From Welwitschia mirabilis (taxonomy: Eukaryota > Gnetophyta > Gnetopsida > Welwitschiales), in assembly GCA_051453625.1 (NCBI GenBank), contig JBOZIK010000001.1, positions 186,358,189-186,422,188 on the forward strand: a stretch of DNA of 64,000 bases. Direction: 5' to 3'. Position 1 is the stretch's first letter, and each line of letters starts with the position of its first letter. A program made the position numbers and the translations under genes. Under the pieces are notes generated by a model, which was not told where the DNA came from, did no database searches, and saw only the letters and a program-made list of their open reading frames with translations. Positions 1 through 12,090 of this stretch are shown here, piece after piece.

Positions 1-1465
1 TGAGGTGTATCCTATGGGTAACTGAAAGGTGATTATCTTAGTCTCAATTAATTGATTCGCTATAATAATTAATCATGTCTTCTAAGCTAATTTTGCTTAA
101 GATTTTAAAAAAAAAATTCATGCTTCTTGTGCTTCTTGAGTCCAGCCCAATTGCGGGTCGTGACATAGATATCCCAATCTCTAGACTTCTTAGGATGAGC
201 TATAATCTCCCATTTGCAGAGATGGATGTGGTTTTGGTCTTTACCTCTTAACTAAATAAATTTCTTTAGAATTCTATTGATTTTTTGAATATGTTCTTTG
301 AGGAAGACGATACCAAAGGGTATGTATCTGAAAGAAGAAATTAGGCACGTGTTTGCTAGAATTATCTTTACTTTGAAAGAAAAAAAATATTCTACTAGGT
401 TTTACATCATCTCTAAATAGATTTTAAAATGTATTTCTAAGTGAGGATCTTGTGCAAATTTTGTAGAGGGAATCCTAGATGGATGTCCTAAAGGTCTCCC
501 ATTTCAGTGTTTAATATCCTGACGATTTCACCTCTTCTGATGATGCTTCTACCCATTGTATAAATTCTAGAATTATTCTAATTGGTTTAGAGGCCTGTGG
601 CTTCTACAAAAAGATTCATGAAATTCTTGATGTCTCTTGCTTATTGACATGAGGCTTCGGTCATGATAATTATATCATCTGCATAGTGATTATTAATGAA
701 CATTTAACCTCCTATCTTGATTCTAGTTACTCCATTACTTTTGAGAAATACCTGTAAGACTTTCATAATAAATAGAAAAAGATATGGAAATAAACAGTTT
801 CCTTGTCTTAATCCTTGGTCTATTGAAAAAACTTGGANNNNNNNNNNNNNNNNNNNNNNNNNNNNNNNNNNNNNNNNNNNNNNNNNNNNNNNNNNNNNNN
901 NNNNNNNNNNNNNNNNNNNNNNNNNCTAAGAATACAACCTAAATCATGCTAACTAATAGAATCATAAGCTTTCACTATATCTAATTTAGTAATAAGAAAG
1001 GAAAATTTATAGTTTTTAATAGAATGAATGATTTTTTAGGTCAAAAAAATTTGGTCTTGAATGTACTTAGATCGAATAAAGCTATCTTGATTCTCAAAGA
1101 TTACCTTGGGGAGTAGGGGGACATTACAACCCATCATTATTTTCATAAAAATACTATAAATAATGTTGCAAATACCTAACATTTTGAAGTCTTTTGATTT
1201 GTTGGCATTCCATTTTTCGGGAATGAGTATGACTGTAATTCTATTAATTTCCCTAGGGATGCATTTATTATGTAGAATATCCTGCATGATGTCCTCTAAT
1301 ATAGATAATAAAGACTTAAAAAGTTTGACTAGCTAACCATCTAGTCTTGGAGATCTGTTATTCTTCATTGGCCTCACTACTGACTAAACTTCTTTTCTAT
1401 CTAGGGTTTTAGTAAGATAGGCGTCATCTTCATTAGAGATTCTTATCACATCCATATTTTTATCT
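1..1465 (-). pseudogene. L1-type LINE ORF2, reverse transcriptase part (decayed, continues off the left edge)
   Basis: Read on the minus strand this is the reverse transcriptase of a plant L1-type LINE, the enzyme that copies LINE RNA into DNA at the nicked target. Seen in order: a segment like 'KTLDRKEV*SVVRPMKNN' with 'SPRLDG' (1430-1340); an 83-codon open stretch at 1287-1036 including 'RITVILIPEKWNANKSKDF' and 'ENQDSFIR..YIQDQIFL'; a gap of N at 838-925; 'SIDQGLRQGN' just left of it; then the catalytic YADD at 674-685. Further on come 'KINRILKKFI*LRGKDQN' and 'CKWEIIAHPKKS' near 280-180, typical of the segment after the RT. Stops and frame changes are scattered throughout, so it is dead. 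The upstream half of the same LINE lies at 16439-18660, beyond an inserted LTR element. The family is clear; the subfamily is not. Confidence 0.88.
838..925. other. Assembly gap (88 N) inside the LINE RT
   Basis: A run of N lies between the 'IQDQIFL' part and the 'SIDQGLRQGN' part of the LINE reverse transcriptase. The family normally has further RT residues between these motifs, so the missing sequence is expected to be LINE coding DNA. Confidence 0.95.
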
Positions 1466-1470
1466 CTCTT
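1466..1470. repeat. Left target-site duplication of the giant-LTR element (ctctt)
   Basis: The five bases ctctt precede the left LTR, and the same five occur at 16434-16438 after the right LTR. Removing 1471-16438 rejoins the LINE linker (minus strand, reading 'SLILEDKR') to 'DKNMDVIRISNEDD' in one continuous frame, as a target-site duplication should. Six bases (aaaagg) on the left and three (att) on the right separate the duplication from canonical TG and CA ends. Confidence 0.75.
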
Positions 1471-2316
1471 AAAAGGTGCAAAGATTAAGCATAATGAATT
1501 ATTTAGAAAGATTTAATTATTTTGAAATCTCCAACTAATATAAATACTATGTTTTTGAGGTGCTATTATATTAAATTATTCTGTAATCCTCTTTTTTCTT
1601 ATAAATACTAAAACATTACTTTATAAATCTTCAAGAATATTCTTGTAGTGGTGATGATATCATTTACTTATTATTATTGTTATACCTTCCTAGAATTTAT
1701 GCATGATTAAATTTTAATTGTGGAGGCTTATTATTTATTTTTTTCATCATTATGATTAAATGTGATAGAATAGAAAGCATTCTTTTTATATTTTTAAAGC
1801 ACCCAGTGGCTAACAAAGCCTTTATGAGATGTTATAAAACCCCACTATTACTATTGGCTCATGATGTATCCTTCTGTATTCTTAAGTCCTTTTACTTTCC
1901 CCATGTTCTCTCATTATAAATAGATTTATTCTTCCATCAAGTCTATCTTATTTTCCTAAAAGACTTTTCCTTTGAATCTTGGACCTTAGAAAGTCTAGGA
2001 GCTTTGGAAACTTAGAATATCTTTGAAGTCCTCAAATACCATGATCTAATATGGATATGATTCTATTCCTTATTATTTTCTAATTTGTCACTTTTTATAT
2101 GCATTTCGTTATTGTGTTTGTTATGTCTATTTTCTTGCGAATCGAATATAAATATATGTGATGCTTGATAAAAGTAGAATCAATCTTGTTCCAAGTCTCG
2201 ACTCCTATTATTTTCTATACTTGATTTGATAATATAAATACAAATTGGTCTTATCGTGAGTTGATACTTCATTATTATACTTTTATCATTTTGTAAACTA
2301 TGGTTATGTAATTCCA

Positions 2317-2640
2317 CAGATCGCTTAATGAGGCAGTGAAAGGTGAGAATCCCAAAGATTATCAAATAAGGAAATGGAAATAATAGATTGACCATATATC
2401 ACCGAATGAGGCAGTGGGCTTCACAGATCGCCGAATGAAGCAGTGAAGTGATTGAAATGTTAAAATATTATATGAGAACCACTGATTGCCAAATAAATCA
2501 ATTGGCTTTACAGATCGCTGAATGAGGTAGCAAAGTAAATAAAATATGAAAAATGTTATATGAGAATCAAAGTTCCCTACATGAGGCATTGGGCTTCATA
2601 GATTGCCGAATAAGGTAGTGAAGTGATTGAAATATAAAAA
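2317..2640 (+). repeat. 87-bp minisatellite inside LTR copy A
   Basis: A 15-base core close to GCCGAATGAGGCAGT recurs about eight times, in pairs that build a unit of about 87 bp (core, 'gggcttcacagatc', core, 'gaagtgattgaaat', an A/T-rich spacer ending 'tatatgagaa'). Unit starts lie near 2402, 2489 and 2576. The same array, with different substitutions, sits at the equivalent place in LTR copy B, so it predates the insertion. Confidence 0.85.
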
Positions 2641-2803
2641 AGTTTATAATTGATTATTCTCATTTCATAAACATAAGATTGTTGTTCTTGTGATATAACT
2701 TGTTTCTTGAAGTTCTTACTTTTGTTCTTCATATCTTAACATTTGAGAAATATTTATCTTGTCTTACCTTGCCTAAACCATATTGGAAGCTATGAGATTT
2801 TCA

Positions 2804-3277
2804 CAGTTCTTATTTCATATTCTTTGTGTGACAAGTGAAAAATTAGGAATATGATTACTAAAGAATTATTATTCCAGTCTTGTTGGAAAAGTTTGCTAAA
2901 TGATCTTTTATTCCTTCATTAATCCTGAAAAAATTAGTATTATATGAATTAGATTTGAGGTTACAATACACCTTTCTTGAATAATGTTTCANNNNNNNNN
3001 NNNNNNNNNNNNNNNNNNNNNNNNNNNNNNNNNNNNNNNNNNNNNNNNNNNNNNNNNNNNNNNNNNNNNNNNNNNNNNNNNNNNNNNNNNNCAGTTCTTA
3101 TTTCATATTCTTTGTGTGACAAGTGAAAAATTAGGATATGATTACTAAAGAATTATTATTCCAGTCTTGTTGGAAAAGTTTGCTAAATGATCTATTATTC
3201 CTTCATTAATCCTGAAAAATTAGTATTATATGAATTAGATTTGAGGTTACAATACACCTTTCTTGAATAATGTTTCA
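2804..3277. repeat. Near-identical 187-bp duplicate flanking a 100-N gap (probable assembly artefact)
   Basis: Bases 2804-2991 and 3092-3277 are the same sequence apart from about three small differences, and they flank exactly 100 N (2992-3091). Copy B of the LTR has this segment once (about 13420-13632). The simplest reading is two overlapping contig ends, or two alleles, that the assembler failed to merge. Confidence 0.85.
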
Positions 3278-6036
3278 TTGGATGTGCATTGATAGTTACA
3301 CTCTATTATTATTACATGTTTCCCTTATAGATTTATGAAATATCTCAGTTTTGATACATTGAGCATTGTGTAGTGAATATCTTCCTTGGAATATATATTA
3401 TTGAAATTAAATATAAATATTTAATCATATATTCCTTATACTTTTCTTGAAGAATTTTATTGAGAAGCTTGAAATTTTTAATTATGTAATTACCTAAAAA
3501 TTATATTAAATGTCAATTTGAGAATATTCTTTCTTGAATTTTAGAAATTGTTTCTTAGAAAGAAATCATTTCATTATGATAATTATATTGAAAAAGTTAT
3601 TTTGGGGATTGCCAAAAATTTTGCATAAGCTACCATCTTTGAAGGAACTTAATGTAATCTTCCTTGATGCAAAATAAAATAAACTTAAAACAAGTGATTA
3701 AGAAAAATGGGTGTTAAATGATTATCATGTATAGGAAGAGGAACCATGCATGGAGAGGTGATATAAGCAATTAAATATGTTATATATAATGGTATCGTGG
3801 TTGTATATGGAATCAAACTACCAACTGTCCTTTTGACTCTTACCATCCTCTACTGTTACATCACTCAACCACATTTAACAAGAAACATTAAAATGAAATA
3901 CATGGACTAATGATACATTTAGGATAACATTAATACATGGTAAACCTTAAAAGTTAACATTTAAAATAAAAACTTATGATGGCATTGAGAGAAAGAAATA
4001 TATTTCTATGTCATTTCTTATCATTGATCACAACTGAATGAGAGCATAATGTTGGAGGAGCATTTTCAAGGGGAGGAGCTAACAAAAACAAGGGAGAGGA
4101 CCTACATTAATGGTTGGTCTACCTCTTACGAAAGGCATTGAAATGGTTGAGATAGGCACTGACCAAGTGCCATATTAGCACTATTATAAATACCTAGATT
4201 TCCAGCCTCCTCCCAAGTGGATGACTTGACGATGAGTTGATAAGCATGTTGGGGTGCTTCGATAGGTTGTAGGCATTAGGAAGAATCATCATAGTTTAAC
4301 ACATGATGATAATGTCATTCTAATAAACCCTTCTGTGAGGTCGAGTCACATGGACCATCTTTATAAAATTGACTTAAAGCTCCTTTGGGATATTACAGTC
4401 ATTAGCAAAAATTGATATCACTATAACATACGTCTTAGTCCTACTAAAATCTTTTCTTAGAGGCATATGCTAAGAAGGATGTTTCAGAATGAAGCTGAGT
4501 CCCTTGCCTTCTTTATAACAATAGCCTTGGATGAGCTTCATAGTTATTAACATGGATGTAGGAAAGACCTACACTGATGTTTTAATGCATTTCTTTTTTT
4601 CTAGTCTACACATTATGGTCACTGCCCTCCTCTACTTCCTAGCTTGACCAATTATTTTAATTATGTCCCTATGCCTTCGAAAGTTAGCACTAGGCTTAGT
4701 GGTTAATTTGGATCTTAAACCACCATTGAGGATTCTTAGGATCCCCTGCCTCTCTCATCTTCTTACTAGAACCATCTACGTACCTCTGTCTTCTTCCTCT
4801 CTTAGCAAGTATAATGCATCAAACTTCTATAATAACTGCTTCTACCTTTGCCTAGGACTCTCGATTCTTATCCTCCTTTATACTATGGATTCTTTCATGG
4901 AATGCTTAACATTTACTCCTCCCCAAATGCACATGGCCTTTGAGGAGAAAAATCGATGTCAATAATGTTCTTTTCAATGAGATATCCTTTGCATCTTTGA
5001 GATCTATTTTGCCTCATATAATAACCAAAAGAACCATCTGTTAGTTTGTGTTAGTTCTTTCCATGATTTACAACTCTTCTCCCATAGTGAAACAATCTTT
5101 TTTCCTATGATTTGAGGGTAATTATGTAGTTACTAGTTATTTGAAGTTAAGCTTCATCCATCAATTAGAGTCTCTCTTAATTTTGTGACTTCTATAGTTC
5201 ATTACTCATTTTGGTCTTACCCCACTCCTATCTCAGGTAACGTCATCCATTCTAAGAGGGTTTCCAATGACACTAGTATGAAAGCTAACCGTGCTAAGGT
5301 ATTGATAATTATACATTAAAGGGTTAATAATAGTAAAGAATAAGCATAAGGTTGTGAACCGCTCTCTCCACCTTGGCTACCATATCAGCAAAAGAGTCAG
5401 GGATCAGTAGAGAATCTAAAGCTTGATCCTATACAATAGGCCATTTAGAGATGAATTATGTTAAATGTAATGCATTTCATTCAACATAATGATTTGGGCT
5501 ATATTGTTAACAAGTGGAACAAAAGAGTAATAGGTTAGTGGTTTAAATCCATGACATGAGTTTTAAAAACCTTTTTTCATAATAACCTACCTTTGAGCTA
5601 TGTGGAAAACTCTGTTATGCTATTCTTTCAACTCTAATGCTAGTGTAAGTGGTTTGATGTTGAATTTGTATAACTAGGTTGAGAGTTAAACTCTAAGCTA
5701 AGCAAAAATGTCAAATTTTATGTAGATATATGCATTATTTATTTAGATATTTTCTTGGATCTTCTAATTTATCTAGGATTATCATGGATTACATGGTCTT
5801 GACAATTAAATTTTAAACCTAAGTTTTATATAAATTTTAACCATTTTCCCTATTAAATATTTATAGGTGTTCATTGTACCTTCCATCTAATGAAATCCCT
5901 TCTTAATAGTAATTCATTATTTGTTTTCCTTTTAGTTTATTATTCTACAATGATAGAAATCCTTGACCTTATATTTTGATATTAGAGCGTTAAGTTTGAA
6001 GATTTTTAACTATAGAAATTTCTAAGTATTACATTT

Positions 6037-6048
6037 TGATATCAGAGC
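6037..6048 (+). promoter_or_regulatory. Primer-binding site (initiator tRNA-Met type)
   Basis: TGATATCAGAGC starts four bases after the CA end of LTR copy A. It differs by one base from TGGTATCAGAGC, the plant retrotransposon site complementary to the 3' end of initiator tRNA-Met. It fixes the element as plus-oriented and copy A as the 5' LTR. Confidence 0.85.
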
Positions 6049-6308
6049 CTAGGTTGCAATTTTGTTGGGCATAATTATTGTGAAGTCATATCAACATTAG
6101 AGTATAAGTTGACAAATTCACTAGGTATAACTATTGTTAAAATGTAGGTTGCAATTTCACTTGGCTTAACTCTGTTAGTGTTGCAAGATTTAACATGAAA
6201 ATTTAGGTTTATAATATGTGTAGTTTGATTTCCATAGGATTAACACTAACTAACTAACTAAAGTTACAACATTACTAAATTTATTTAACAACTTAGTGGG
6301 TGAGATTT

Positions 6309-7115
6309 ATGAGCAAAAGAATAGCTAGGAAGATGGAAACTCAATTAAGAAAATGAGGGTGTAATTTAAGAGGATGAAGCCTCCAACTTTCAAAGGTGTT
6401 AACAACGTGGAAAATATAGAAGCATGATTGATTTGTATGCAAAATGCAATAGAATTATTCAATTTTACTGCTCATCAACTTATTAAAAAATCAACATCAT
6501 GGTGGAATATAGAAAGACTTTGATCATTTTTTTCCAATAAATATGAAATGAAAAGAATTTAAAAGAAGATATAGATGTAGATAAATCTTATAATTTTTCA
6601 TAAATGTAAAGGCCAATAAGTTCTACAATCTTATAAGTAGGTATGAAGGAGTAAAATTTAGAAGATTTACAATTGATCTACATCTAGTAATTTGAAACCA
6701 AGTCAAATTATTTCAATAAAAGATTATTGTAGAAGCCTTAGAGAAGGCCAGAATTAGTTAAGAATTATGTATTATGAATAAAAATATTAGAGAAAAAAGA
6801 AGAATTTTTCAAGATAATAGAAGAATGCAACCATGGAAGAAACCATTCACTTAGAATATATGTATGATCAAAGGAAGAGCTAAGGTTGCAGTCAATACTT
6901 TAGCAACACATAAACTTCAAAAAGAAGTAGACTTGTCCAAATCGAGGAAGAGATAGATTTATAAGACTATCAAGAAATGATCAATATTTTAAAAATACAA
7001 CTAATGATTTCAAGAACATTGAACATTTTCTATGTTAGAAAACTCACTATGTTATAAATTACTTTAAAAGAAAGAAACAAAAAACACCTACAACAAATGT
7101 ATACAAGATGTCATC
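6309..7115 (+). pseudogene. Ty3/gypsy gag (capsid protein) remnant
   Basis: About 275 bases downstream of the primer-binding site the plus strand reads 'MKPPTFKGVNNVENIEA*L', then 'NFTAHQLIKKSTSWWN', matching the start of plant Ty3 Gag (PPTFDG...EAWL...W). Further on, 'FYNLISRYEGVKFRRFTIDL' and 'IVEALEKARIS' recall the later Gag helices. A degraded zinc-knuckle-like stretch may lie near 7030-7070, but its cysteines are mostly gone. Stops are frequent and the frame shifts several times. Gag would form the particle that packages the element RNA. No protease or RT follows on this strand before the next repeat at 9066. Confidence 0.65.
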
Positions 7116-9065
7116 TAGAGGTTGTTTCTATTGAAGTCAATTTTTATTCCAATCCTATTTAAGTTTTCTTGAAGGCCCTATTACTACTAATGGAACGCAA
7201 ATTAATAAGGATTCACAAGCAACGAAGATTACAACATCAAGCCTATTCCTAAGGAGTCTTATCATGGAAGTATAGAAAAAGAAACAAAATCTATACAAAC
7301 TATCAACAAGACTAAGTTTATAGATAATAAATGATAGCAAGAAGATGGGGAAAGAAGGTGATAATAAGCCTTACAAGTCACAAAACAATATACTAATGGT
7401 GATAATGTATTAAAGAAGAGACAAGATCATATTAGTATTAAGCTTGTAAAGATAGAAGATAATATAGTTTTGGTTAAAGATAACATTAATAAGATCATAA
7501 AGACAAATGAAAAAGAATAAAATTTTCTCAAATAAGAAAACAAAAGTAAGCTAAATGGTGTAGAAATTAATTTCAATAATGGTGTAGATAGGAATGAAAA
7601 GCCAATATAAGAAATTGATTCTTTACGTATATTGAATGAAAACTTTCTAGCATCTAAGGTATATATATTTAAAGTTTTGATCCATTAGCATGCAAAAGCT
7701 TTCCTTTTATATTAGCATGACATGTTGGTGGATAAAAATGAAGAGACATTACTTGTATCAATGGGTTAACTCTTTGGCTTATCTGGTTAGCCTACATACT
7801 ATTATTAACAAATCTTTAAATAATCCTTTGTCTTAAGAATTTCTCATATTAATTGAACCTTCATTCGTAGTTACTATTGGTTCACATCTTGTAATTCTTA
7901 GTTACATGATAAGTTTTAATTAGCTAATCCTATTTTTATATGATTAAAGTTTGAAACCTTATTTATATGAAATAAACATATAGGTATTCAACCTTATGGG
8001 GATAGACATTGCTAGCTCTTAATTAATCTAAAATCCCTTATATATTTATTAGGTCTATGCTTGCATAGCCTTATTTCATAAATTATATTCTTGACTTTCT
8101 AGGCTTCAAGATGTTATATACATATTAATCATTAAAGTGAAAATTCAACTAGATTATATAAGCAAAATGTCAAAGAGACATCAAAAGGAGATTATAATGA
8201 AGGAGTTAAGATTGGAAGAGACTTATAATTTATGAGCTTAGGCTTGAAAAATCTCTACATAATAACTTTAGAAGTGTGTATCACAATTTGAAGTAAGAGA
8301 TTGTAGTATTACCCTATTTGAGTTGTAATTTTGGACTTAATAGTTCAAGCATATTTTGCTTTAGTTAAAGCAAGGTCATTGAGATATTTTAGCTTATGAA
8401 ATTAAATGTTCAAATCATTTGTAAGCATAATTAAACTGTTTTATTAGAAATTCCTACTTGAAAGATATTTTAGTTCATAATATTTTCCCTAATAAAGTAA
8501 TCATTATAACCTTATATAATGGAAAAGGTTAAAATTTCATAATTAAAAAAAGAATTTGTATAAAATTTTAAAGTCAATATGCCATGAAGTTTAGCATTGC
8601 AATGAAGGTGATTAGGAATCTCACGTAATGTAAGAATAAGTTGTATGAATCTTTAGATTGATTATATATATGACCTAGAATAAGTTGTGGGAATTTTTTC
8701 ATTAAAGGCTAATATTGTGAAGCTAAATCCTAGCCTATATCAACTGCTTCCAATAGGAAGGCACCTAAGAAGAAACTTCCAACATGCACTTTGTAGTAAG
8801 TCTGTTAAAATGATGAAGGAGGAATATGACTTTATATTTTTAGCTTGTAAAGTGCTCAGTAAGATTGCATGATTCATGTTATGTATGAAGATATTAATTA
8901 TAGTTTAGATTGCAAAATTTATCTTTAGGAAGATTGTGGAGATCTGCATATCTATAAAGATAAATTTTACTACATATTGTGAAGAATATTTTCAAGATTA
9001 ATATGATACAATTATAACTCAATGGTTAAACCAATCTATAGAAGTAGCAACTTGAAAGTCAAAAG
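7116..9065. other. Internal AT-rich sequence of the LTR element, no recognisable gene
   Basis: This stretch continues from gag and is A-rich at first (7330-7620 reads like a lysine-rich, stop-riddled frame). I see no protease, RT, RNase H or integrase motif on either strand. The last 14 bases before the LTR fragment at 9066 (gaaagtcaaaagga) are purine-rich and could be a relic polypurine tract. Confidence 0.5.
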
Positions 9066-9337
9066 GATTATATTAAATTATGCTTTGAGCCCCTTTTTTC
9101 TTGTAAAGACTAAAACATTACTTTATAAATATTCAAAAATATTCTTGTAGTGGTGATGATATCATTTACTTATAATTATTATTACACATTCTTAGAATTT
9201 ATGCATGATTAAATGTTAATTATTGAGGCTTATTATTTATTTCTCCTTATTATTATGATTAAAAGTGATAAAATAGAAAGCATTCTTTCTATATTATTAA
9301 AGAGTCCAGTGGCTAGGTAAGTCTTTATGAGACATTA
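9066..9337 (+). repeat. Truncated third LTR copy (C), cut by a gap
   Basis: About 272 bp starting 'ttatattaaattatgctttgagcc' match LTR copies A (from about 1566) and B (from about 12184) in the same orientation. It lacks the first ~90 bp that A and B share, and ends at 100 N (9338-9437). It could be the start of another 3' LTR or a recombination scar. Confidence 0.75.
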
Positions 9338-9437
9338 NNNNNNNNNNNNNNNNNNNNNNNNNNNNNNNNNNNNNNNNNNNNNNNNNNNNNNNNNNNNNNN
9401 NNNNNNNNNNNNNNNNNNNNNNNNNNNNNNNNNNNNN
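9338..9437. other. Assembly gap (100 N)
   Basis: A gap of the conventional unknown-length size separates the LTR fragment C (plus orientation) from the minus-strand pol. The join between the two is therefore not observed directly. Confidence 0.95.
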
Positions 9438-9639
9438 ATTGAAAGATAAGCATAGTAACAAAGGCATCTTCCTTTAAAGTAAAGTCCATATATATGTAAA
9501 TATATTAAGATTAGGAAATTTATTCTTATCACTATAGAAATTCCCATGTGCGAATAATAATTATGAAAACTTTACAAAGCAATTAGATAAGTCAAGTTTA
9601 AAAGATGATCAAGTAATATAATCACATTAATTAAAAAAA

Positions 9640-12090
9640 TAAGTTAAGAGAGAACTCAGACAATTGTAGGGTGGAAGTCCTTCTCATTAAGAAGAACCTC
9701 CAAAACAATTACTTCTATCATGTTTAATATTGCATTAAAATATTTTTCACATATTTCTAACCTTTATCCATTAACTTTTTGAATATCCTTAGTTTCTAAG
9801 TTAAAAATCTCAAAAAAGTTATTAGAATCTACTTTCTCTATAAGATAAAGACCTAATCATTTAGAGGTCAACTAGTTATGTAAAAGATGTACTTTATTAT
9901 TGTATAAAAGAACAAGTTGACCAGGTTCAAACTTTTTATGAAGTAACTTCATATCATGTTTCAACTTAGCTTGGGCTTTGTGAATGACTTGATGATGTAT
10001 ACAATAATTAAATTTTTCATTTAGGTGACCAAGTTGAGCTAATCTATATTTAAAATTCTCATGAAGCTCTACAAGATTAAGTTAATAAGAAAAGTGATAA
10101 GAGTTATAACACATGTCAACATGTAAGACATAAAATTTTTCATATATAAGCTCATAAGATGAAAAACTAAGTGAATTATGCCGAGTAGTATGGTAAGCCT
10201 AAGGAACATCATTAATCTTAGAATTCCAAAATTTCTTATTAATAGAGATAAGTTTTTATAACATTTTTTTTATTTCTCTATTTGCATTTTTAGCTTAATC
10301 ATTGGTTTGTGGATGATAAACACAAGCTACTTTATGTTTAATTCCAATAAAAATAAGTTTCTAAAAAGTTAATTAATAAAATGAGTTTCTTAATCACTAA
10401 TAATAATCATGGAAAAACTAAAACATTGAAAATATGAATTCTAAAAAAGGTACAAATAGTTTGAGCATCATTTATAGAATTAGGAATACCTTTAACCCAT
10501 TTAGTAACATAATCAATAGCCACTAAGATATGGTTCTTATTATAAGGTAGTTTAATAATGCCTATAAAATCAATTTCTTAAAAGTCAAAAGGTTCATATT
10601 TAAGAATAGGTTTAAAGGACACCTCTTGAGAATGAACAAGGTTACTATAATATTGACAAGTATTACACCTTCTAGACAAATAAAAAGAGTCTTGAAAAAG
10701 AGTAGAACAATAAAAAGAAAAGTAAATGATTTTTATAGTTGTTTTTTATTTACTAAAATGATCTCTACAAATACCACTATGAAAAACATGAAGGATTTCT
10801 AATTTTCCCATTTATGCACACATTTTCACATGATTTGGTCTTTACATGTTCAATAAAGATGTGGCTCTATTCATTTATAATTACCTATTCTATAGGAAAA
10901 GGATTTTCTTTGATTATGAGTCCAATGTTATGGACTTTTTATGGTAACAAGATAATTAATAATGTTAGCATACCAAGGAGGAGGATGAATAGAATTCATG
11001 ATAAAAAGTTGTTCATCTAAAAAAGAATAAGAAATATGTGACAAGTGATTTGCTATACTACTATGCTTCCTTGCTTTATCAATGATGATTAAATTAAATT
11101 CTTGCATAAGAAGGATCTATCTAATAAGTCTAGTACTAAAATCTTTCTTTGGTTATGAGGTATCTAATTGCTACATGATCAGTGTAAACATTTGCGTGAA
11201 AACTTAAAAGATAATATCTAAGCATATCAAGGAAAAAGATTATTGTTAACATCTACTTTCCAATAGTAATGTAATTTATTTGAGCTTTAGATAAAGTTTT
11301 ACTATGATAAGATATAACTTTAAAATAATTTTTATATCTTTGTTCAAGAACTCCATCCATAGTAATGTCAATAGCATTATATATTAACTCAAAATATTTA
11401 TTCAAATGAGGTCCCATTACAACAAGTGTAGAAGAGATTTTATCTTCAATTTTATCAAAAGTAAGTTAACAAAATTAATTCCAATCAAATTTATATTCTT
11501 TTTTAAGTAGCGAGTAAAGGTTTTTATAAATTTTAACATAATATTGAATGAAATTATAATGAAAACCACAATAACCAAAAAAATGTCAAACTTGTTTTAC
11601 ATTTGTTAGATGAGTTAGGTTTTTAATGATGCTAACTTTTAAGTTCCATCCTAATTCCTTTACCAGAAATACGGTGACCTAAGATAATTCCACTATCAAC
11701 TAAAAAGAAACTTTTATTCCAACTTAAATATATGCCACTAGTAATGCATCTATCATGGACTTTCTCTAACATTTTTAAGATTTATTCAAATTTTTCACCA
11801 TATATTGAGAAATCATCCATAAAAATTTTAATTAAATCCCCTCACATATCATAAACGATATCTATTATTACATGTTAAAAAGTACCAAGAGCATTGCAAA
11901 GTCCAATGTGTCTAAAGAAAAAAGTTTTAAAAGGTAAAGTAAAAGTATTTTTAACTTGAACCTCGCTAGCAATACAAATCTCATTATAACCACTATACCC
12001 ATAAAGAAAGTGATAAAAAGCATGTCCTTGGATTGTATTAAGTATTTGATCAAGGAAAGTATCACATTAACATTTTTATTTCTTTTTAAA
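9640..12090 (-). pseudogene. Athila/Tat-like Ty3/gypsy pol: RT (5' truncated), RNase H, integrase
   Basis: The minus strand reads a plant Ty3 pol. RT: 'DTFLDQILNTIQGHAFYHFL' and 'GYSGYNEICIAS' near 12060-11970, catalytic FMDD at 11812-11823, 'GHRISGKGI' near 11665. RNase H and connection: 'YTDHVAIRYL' at 11157-11186, then 'LLMQEFNLIIIDKA' and 'IANHLSHI'. Connecting segment: 'HPPWYANIINYLVT' near 10975-10935, a signature of Athila/Tat-type elements. Integrase: 'YHPQTND' at 10298-10318 and a C-terminal 'FEPGQLVLLYN' near 9935-9905, ending with 'KVNG*RLEI' near 9770. Many stops make it non-functional. The RT is cut off at LTR copy B, losing its N-terminal part and the protease. Its orientation is opposite to the flanking LTRs and to the gag at 6309. 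Confidence 0.9.

Larger units (their letters stand above)
1477..6033 (+). repeat. Giant 5' LTR (copy A) of a Ty3-like element
   Basis: Copy A begins TGCAAAGATT and ends TATTACA. It aligns over its whole length with copy B (12097-16430): shared landmarks include a TATA-like tataaataga at 1914-1923, a minisatellite, a segment rich in 'aaaggcattgag', and the last 100 bases. A primer-binding site follows directly, so this is a 5' LTR in plus orientation. Its apparent 4,557 bp includes a 100-N gap and a near-identical ~187-bp duplicate that copy B lacks; without them the length (~4.27 kb) matches copy B (4,334 bp). An LTR this long is unusual but known in Tat/Ogre-type elements. An open stretch at 4663-4965 has a frameshifted counterpart in copy B and is not considered a gene. 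Confidence 0.8.

Noticed and set aside
717-929. Plus-strand open frame over the LINE RT.
   Set aside because: It is antisense to a clear RT region and runs into N.
4663-4965. Open frame of 100 codons in LTR copy A, with a partner at 15016-15261 in copy B.
   Set aside because: The two proteins agree only for about 50 codons and then diverge through a frameshift. LTR DNA need not code, and no family is recognised.
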